Assembly: GCA_018907035.1 (NCBI GenBank)
Contig: JACCIC010000036.1
Coordinates: 2,327,501 to 2,391,500 of the forward strand
DNA from: Sycobia sp. Sy_11
Taxonomy: Eukaryota > Arthropoda > Insecta > Hymenoptera > Epichrysomallidae
DNA length: 64,000 nt
Reading direction: 5' to 3'
Shown here: positions 61,577 through 64,000 of the stretch, one piece after another
Numbering within the stretch: the stretch's first letter is position 1
Layout of the letters: each line of letters starts with the position of its first letter
Notes under the pieces: model-generated
Told to the model about the DNA's origin: nothing
The model's database searches: none
What the model saw: the letters and a program-made list of their open reading frames with translations, nothing else
Translations under genes and position numbers: made by a program

Positions 61577-63441
61577 TGTAGAAGTGAGCAATACATACCA
61601 TTTGAACTAAATTCATATTTTAATTGATAATTTAAACTCGCTCACAAGTTATATTTACTATAAAGTATGCCTTATAAACGAGTTTCCTTAATATTTACAT
61701 CTCATCAATTTGAGAACTTCAATCAAGATAAAGTAATGTATTCAATCCCGATAAAAAGACTTAACTTAATTAAATTGATAGAAGTTCTTAAAAATTTTCA
61801 TTATTCAGAGTCTGTCGAGTTTTTAATATATTACTTAATTGTTTTTTACTTATATTTTACTTCACGATCTATAGATATAATAATAACTATTTTTATTCTA
61901 TTTTTTGATTTACAATTTTCATTTTATCTCTCTTTTTATGTAAACCATAGTAATTATGTAGAGAAAATCGTTAAGTATCTTAAATAGCAATTATATACTT
62001 ACAAGGAGAAAAACGCTTGTTCGTTCCAGAACATTTTATATAGAAATAATGTACGCCATTATCTTATGTCTATTCGAACGTGACTTAAGACAGAAATGAA
62101 AAGAAATCGTTTTTAATTTTTTTAGATTTAACTATTTATTAAGATTATTAAATAAAATTTTCTTTTAGATTATAATTTTATTACTTAAAGAAAGTTTTAT
62201 TTTATATATGGAAAACTGTCCTTGCAAAATACAAATATTCGAAAACAAATCAGATTTTAAGTTTATGATAAAATAATACATTTTTGAAATTTCAGCATTC
62301 ATTTCCCTTAAAATAATTATGAATAAACATACTTCTATCATAATCTCTTTTCTTATCCCCCCTCTGTTCCGACGCTTTATAATCCGTATTTGTACTAGCA
62401 TACTAAGGAAAGGAAAGCGCGTTGGGATAGAGGGTAGATAGTTAGCCCAAAACGAAAATGGATAAAAATTGAACATATCGAGAGGCTATAAATAACCGTC
62501 TGCTACTACTTAAACCGTGACTTCTCTGATAAATAATTACTACATACAGTATAGCCGGTATAAGAAAATATTCGCTACACACAGTAGCGAATTGTTAATG
62601 AGAAGAGAAGGTCGTATATTATTGCGAACAGAGGGCTAGTCATTGATTAACTTCTCATGTAATCTTCAATATACCTAGAATTGCGTACAATTTATATTAT
62701 TATAATTTTTAATCACCCATTATTATCTACAGATATCAAACCTTATTTGGAATATATAACAGTATAAGATTACATTATGTAGTTATCATTAAATTTGAGC
62801 TATACTTCGTATTATATTTTATACAATACTTTCTATATTACCAGAAATAAGTTATAAGCATTTAATGAACTACTCCATTACTTTAACAAGTATTTTTCAA
62901 CGAGTAGACAAAAATTACAACAAATGTGCTCAAGTCATTTGACTTTAACAGCAGAAATTTCTATGATATTCAGCTTATTAAAAAAGTATGTTGATAAACT
63001 TTCAAATATTCTCTCAATTAGACAATGGAAAATCAATATGTTAAAACAAAATAAACGTTTTATTCTAAATTGTCATGTGAGAAGACTGGGCGCTGACATT
63101 GCAACTGTTGTATTTTTAGGCCAAGTACACATATTGTACGTATTCATCCATATCTCAAAAATGTACGCTAACTTTGATGGATCTGTACGATAAGATACAT
63201 ATGCAAGGCGGCTTTTTTCCGATCTTAAACTTAAGGATGCTCTCACTTCTATTGCGTAATTTAAGCACTAGTTATGACTTTTTAATTGTACATGTCTAAA
63301 GCATAAACAGCGCATAAAGCACATGGTAAATAGTATGAGATGTGGACGTACGTCACAATTGCGCTCTCCTGACGCAACGAGGGTGCATTATCGGCATCTG
63401 CCGCGAGCCGATATAGATTAAGTGCGTGTGGTGTCGCGCTG
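61577..63441. other. AT-rich spacer, no gene seen
   Basis: Two mid-length frames (61667-61987 and 62924-63193) have mixed composition but no domain I recognise and no clear splice or start context. They are left uncalled. Confidence 0.45.

Positions 63442-63508
<67 letters not shown>
63442..63508. repeat. (CTAT)n microsatellite
   Basis: About 16 perfect tetranucleotide units. Confidence 0.95.
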
Positions 63509-63509
<1 letters not shown>

Positions 63510-64000
63510 ACTCTTTCTCTTAATGCACACATGTATGCAACATCGCTTGTGATTTAAGGATATACCAGAGCTTAAGAAAACGGTAGTACGAATCAAAAGT
63601 AATAATTCCTGATTTCATTATTTCAGGCTATTTCTTAGTTAAACAAGTATATGGACCACAAAATTTAGGTAAAGTAACTGATTTTCAATGTTTTTATAAA
63701 CACTAAATACATTTTTAGTGTTTTTAGTACACATTAAGTTTGATATTGTTGATGACTGTACTGACAATAAATGTTAATAATATAAAAAACGACAAATTGA
63801 ACAATTATAAGTGAAAATTAAAAATAATTAAATTAATAATTTTTAAAATATTCCACACAGCTTCTGCATGGACTATTTTTTAATGGTGTAAGCATGGTTA
63901 TATTCAAACGTACAAACCACGTGCAGATGGCGTTATGCTTTGAACAGTTTTCCATCCTATCGTATTCCAATTAGTCGATTTTTTAGAGGTATACAAGACT
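63509..64000. other. AT-rich spacer, no gene seen
   Basis: Nothing recognisable up to the window edge. Confidence 0.5.

Noticed and set aside
61667..61987. 106-codon frame with hydrophobic stretches, considered as a chemoreceptor fragment
   Set aside because: No conserved receptor motif is visible and the hydrophobicity follows from AT-rich codons.

Overview
This window looks like nuclear DNA of an insect, probably a hymenopteran such as an ant. That placement is an inference. It rests on the low GC content, very dense (TA)n, (CT)n and (CA)n microsatellites, spliced genes, a mauritiana-type mariner, an R1-clade retrotransposon and tRNA-derived SINEs. There are no bacterial operons, no CRISPR array and no rRNA gene. 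Most of the 64 kb is intergenic or repetitive.

Only one host gene can be assembled with confidence. It is a four-exon secreted S1-family serine protease homolog on the + strand (27834-36991). All four exons join in phase to give 283 residues with no stop. It keeps the fold landmarks (signal peptide, KR|IIGG activation site, a WG core motif), but the catalytic His is Asp and the catalytic Ser is Arg. It is therefore predicted to be a non-catalytic homolog.

The last intron of this gene carries two TA-flanked DNA transposons. One is a 1286-bp mariner with an uninterrupted 345-residue transposase on the opposite strand. The other is a decayed 938-bp Tc1-like element that ends 54 bp before exon 4.

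Region by region: 1-27.8 kb is mostly AT-rich spacer. It contains GC-richer blocks (about 2.3-2.7, 10.8-11.1, 14.9-15.2, 17.6-17.9, 19.7-20.1, 23.8-24.1 and 25.8-26.1 kb), a mariner C-terminal fossil (7.7-8.1 kb), a tRNA-like SINE candidate (9.1 kb), a hAT-like fossil (25.4 kb) and a 622-bp foldback element (15.5-16.1 kb). The serine protease homolog occupies 27.8-37.0 kb. Downstream, 37-55 kb holds three copies of a tRNA-derived SINE (37.2, 51.3 and 55.0 kb; the middle one has a perfect 23-bp target duplication) and a second foldback (45.4-46.0 kb). It also holds a 214-bp ATT/ATTATC microsatellite and one copy of a three-copy dispersed repeat (4.1, 49.8 and 61.4 kb) with a hammerhead-like core. 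Finally, 55.9-59.9 kb is an R1-clade non-LTR retrotransposon. Its ORF1 and endonuclease are frameshifted, but its reverse transcriptase frame is broken only by three nonsense codons. It lies between a (TA)n and a (CT)n tract. The last 4 kb show no gene.
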